Shown here piece by piece: positions 62,287-64,000 of a stretch of DNA of 64,000 nucleotides (positions are counted from its first letter, which is position 1; every line of letters begins with the position of its first letter). The translations under genes were made by a program, and so were the position numbers. The stretch is from Ornithinimicrobium humiphilum (lineage in GTDB: Bacteria > Actinomycetota > Actinomycetes > Actinomycetales > Dermatophilaceae), in the NCBI RefSeq assembly GCF_006716885.1, contig NZ_VFPU01000001.1, positions 744,001 through 808,000 on the forward strand, written 5' to 3'. The notes under the pieces were generated by a model. That model was given only the letters and a program-made list of their open reading frames with translations, ran no database searches and was not told where the DNA came from.

Positions 62287-64000
62287 TCAATGACGGTTCA
62301 GGTAGGTGTTCAGCGCGGTTCGCAGGTAGTCGCGGAGTACTGGGTCCACGACGTAGATGTAGGTGCCACGCATGCCCCGCGTCAGCAGGACCCGATAGAT
62401 GTTGGTGATGTAGCGCTCGAGGTCAGCGTCGGTGGTGACCTTCCCGACCATCGGGTTGTTGGCCTTGCCCTTGCTGTCGAAGTAGTCATTTCGACTGATG
62501 ACCAGCCTGCCGGCGCCGGGATCGTACTGAAGGTCCTTGCCGATGATGACGCCTGCGTAGTTCAGGTCGTAGCCCTGCACGGTGTGGATCGACCCGACCT
62601 CCTCGAGCGCACGACGGGAGTTGATCCAGTCGGTCGCGGTGCCGTTCCAGCGCAGCCTGACCCCGTCGATCTCGATGTCTGCGGCCTGCTTGTCCTTTGC
62701 GCTCACCCACTTCCACGCATACCCAGCAACGAGTCGAGACAGACCCACATCGGCATCCCGCGCCCGGATCGCCTGGTGCATCTCGGCGAGGTCGTCGAAC
62801 ATCCGAAGGTCGTACGCGAAGTCGTCAGGTGCTGGGCTGGGCGTCTTGCCCGACATGACGGCAGCGATGCACTCCACGTAGGCCGACCCACCTGCGACTC
62901 GCATCTGGGTGGTCAGGGGGTATAGCCGGGAGTGTGCCCGCGCCTCGGCGCACACTGCGTCCAAGGTGCTTGCGTCGAGATCAGCGGGTCGGACGCTCTG
63001 TCCCGAGTCGAGGAGCAGCACCACGTGACGGGCGCGGTGTCGGATCCAGTCCAGCTGCGTCACCGTCAGGTCGTCTTCACCACGCATCGATCGAACGATG
63101 TCGACATACCTCTTGGTCAGTGTGCCGTGCGCCTGTGCGGCCCGCTGGGTCAGGCGGTGGGCCTCGTCGACCACCACGACGTCGAAGTCTTCTGGCGACT
63201 CGGCCACGTCGAAGGCGGACAGGACACGAACGTCGCGGAGAGCTGGAATGCGCAGGAAGACCTTCTGGATGGACTTCCGGAGTGACTGCTGAGGAACGAC
63301 GAGTCCGACGTGGAGGTTCTCGAACAGGTCGCGCGAGCCCTGAAGGAAGTAGTCGGAGAAGACCGAATCGCCGTGCACCTCGTCCGAAGGGTCGAACGTT
63401 GCGAGGTCACGAAGCAGCTTGATGAGGTAGATGCCCACGACCGTCTTGCCCGTTCCTGGGCCACCTTGGATCACCGAGACGCTTCGACGGTCGGTCTCCA
63501 GGTCCTCCACCAACCCCTCCATGACCTCGTTGACGGCCACCGCCTGCTCCGTGTTCAGAGCCTTGTACGGGGAGAGCTTGAAGAGGTCCGTGTTCTCGAT
63601 CTCGGGGATGGATCGGGTGAAGTACCCCAGAGCCCGCAGTTCCTCGAAGATCTCGTCGAACTTTTTCTGGTAGTCACCGCGCTGGTAGTACTCGCGATTG
63701 GTGATTCCTTCGTTCCTGTTGAGCACGGCGTAGCGCCCGTCGCCGCTGAGGAGTCGGATCAGGTACGACTCAAGGTCGAGGCAGACCGACTTGTTGAAGC
63801 TCTTGTCGAGCACGAGGCGCACCTCCTCGAGGTGCCGTTTCGCATCCGACTGCAGGTGTTGGAAGAGCCGCCCGGTCGCGCCTCCCGTTTCTCCCACGTA
63901 GATGTCGCTGGGGCTGTGGATCAGGTAGACCACTGGCCAGTTCGACATCATCGGCTCCGCCGCATCGGCCCCCATGACCGAAGACTGGGTGAAATCGAAG
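62287..64000 (-). CDS. GIY-YIG nuclease / DUF2075 helicase fusion, 5' end outside window
   Basis: About 570 residues visible. N-terminal GIY-YIG nuclease domain (VVYLIHSPSDIYVGETGGATGR split over its first two strands), then an SF1-type DUF2075 ATPase: Walker A GGPGTGKTVVG, Walker B DVVVVDEAHRL, SIHTVQGYDLNYAGVI and YRVLLTRGMRGTYIYV. A methionine lies at 63975, but the frame continues to the window edge as FDFTQSSV, which resembles the usual residues before the GIY-YIG strand in this family, so the real start is probably beyond 64000. Convergent with the DUF262 gene, 44 bp apart. Nuclease-helicase fusions of this kind are frequent in defence islands. Confidence 0.85.
   Translation of the reverse strand, partial: FDFTQSSVMGADAAEPMMSNWPVVYLIHSPSDIYVGETGGATGRLFQHLQSDAKRHLEEVRLVLDKSFNKSVCLDLESYLIRLLSGDGRYAVLNRNEGITNREYYQRGDYQKKFDEIFEELRALGYFTRSIPEIENTDLFKLSPYKALNTEQAVAVNEVMEGLVEDLETDRRSVSVIQGGPGTGKTVVGIYLIKLLRDLATFDPSDEVHGDSVFSDYFLQGSRDLFENLHVGLVVPQQSLRKSIQKVFLRIPALRDVRVLSAFDVAESPEDFDVVVVDEAHRLTQRAAQAHGTLTKRYVDIVRSMRGEDDLTVTQLDWIRHRARHVVLLLDSGQSVRPADLDASTLDAVCAEARAHSRLYPLTTQMRVAGGSAYVECIAAVMSGKTPSPAPDDFAYDLRMFDDLAEMHQAIRARDADVGLSRLVAGYAWKWVSAKDKQAADIEIDGVRLRWNGTATDWINSRRALEEVGSIHTVQGYDLNYAGVIIGKDLQYDPGAGRLVISRNDYFDSKGKANNPMVGKVTTDADLERYITNIYRVLLTRGMRGTYIYVVDPVLRDYLRTALNTYLNRH

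Noticed and set aside
62287..63975. Complete helicase gene starting at the ATG at 63975
   Set aside because: The frame stays open to the window edge and reads FDFTQSSV before that Met, resembling the residues that normally precede the GIY-YIG strand; the start is probably outside.

Overview
The window is about 64 kb of very GC-rich DNA (roughly 70% or more by eye) with tightly packed genes, frequent GTG and TTG starts, 4-bp ATGA/GTGA gene overlaps, two WhiB-family regulators and a DUF222/HNH (13E12-type) gene. This points to an actinomycete, most likely Micrococcales near Intrasporangiaceae/Ornithinimicrobium (the family placement is inference). I saw no rRNA, tRNA, CRISPR array, insertion sequence or prophage, and no gene-free stretch longer than about 250 bp.

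Region 1 (1-14.5 kb) is a hemicellulose locus. It holds xylA and a cut-off xylB; a divergent binding-protein ABC importer followed by a GH3 beta-xylosidase; a GH51 arabinofuranosidase with a LacI regulator; a secreted GH10 xylanase; and a XylR-like ROK regulator. An 18-bp box shared by the xylA and xylanase promoters ties the two ends together. Region 2 (13.2-20.7 kb) is a sugar or polyol module of unknown substrate: a ROK repressor, then divergently an RbsA/RbsC/RbsB-type importer, a Gfo/Idh/MocA dehydrogenase and a sugar-phosphate isomerase-like protein. An alditol oxidase follows. Region 3 (22.1-33.5 kb) is an L-arabinose locus: araB-araD-araA-chvE-mmsA-mmsB-aldo/keto reductase in one direction, and a LacI-type regulator coupled to a second Gfo/Idh enzyme in the other, around two LacI-type operators. 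Region 4 (33.5-37 kb) has aldose 1-epimerase, galactokinase and a eukaryotic-type UDP-sugar pyrophosphorylase.

Region 5 (37-46.2 kb) looks like 2-hydroxyacid/glyoxylate and CoA-thioester metabolism: a TSUP permease, a GlcG/HbpS protein, a 993-residue FAD/4Fe-4S dehydrogenase (YdiJ type), a serine-glyoxylate-type aminotransferase, and divergently a MatC-type carrier, a class III CoA-transferase and a crotonase-fold protein without the usual catalytic glutamates. Region 6 (46.3-60.3 kb) is mixed: two WhiB paralogues, an Imm5-like protein, an SOS-box-linked DUF222/HNH protein, a membrane-anchored trypsin-like protease with duplicated Cys-rich repeats, a BASS transporter, a flavin monooxygenase followed by two tandem ATP-grasp ligases, an ABC-F ATPase, a lipoprotein, a PPOX-fold protein and small conserved proteins. 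Region 7 (60.4-64 kb) has lower GC and carries two convergent candidate defence genes: a DUF262/HNH protein and a GIY-YIG/DUF2075 helicase that runs off the window.

Cross-cutting signals: the octamer GGCATACC (either strand) recurs at least 19 times in all reading frames and in intergenic DNA; several genes have a TANNNT box 5-7 nt before the start codon, implying leaderless mRNAs; and an intergenic cluster of strong hairpins follows the ABC-F gene.
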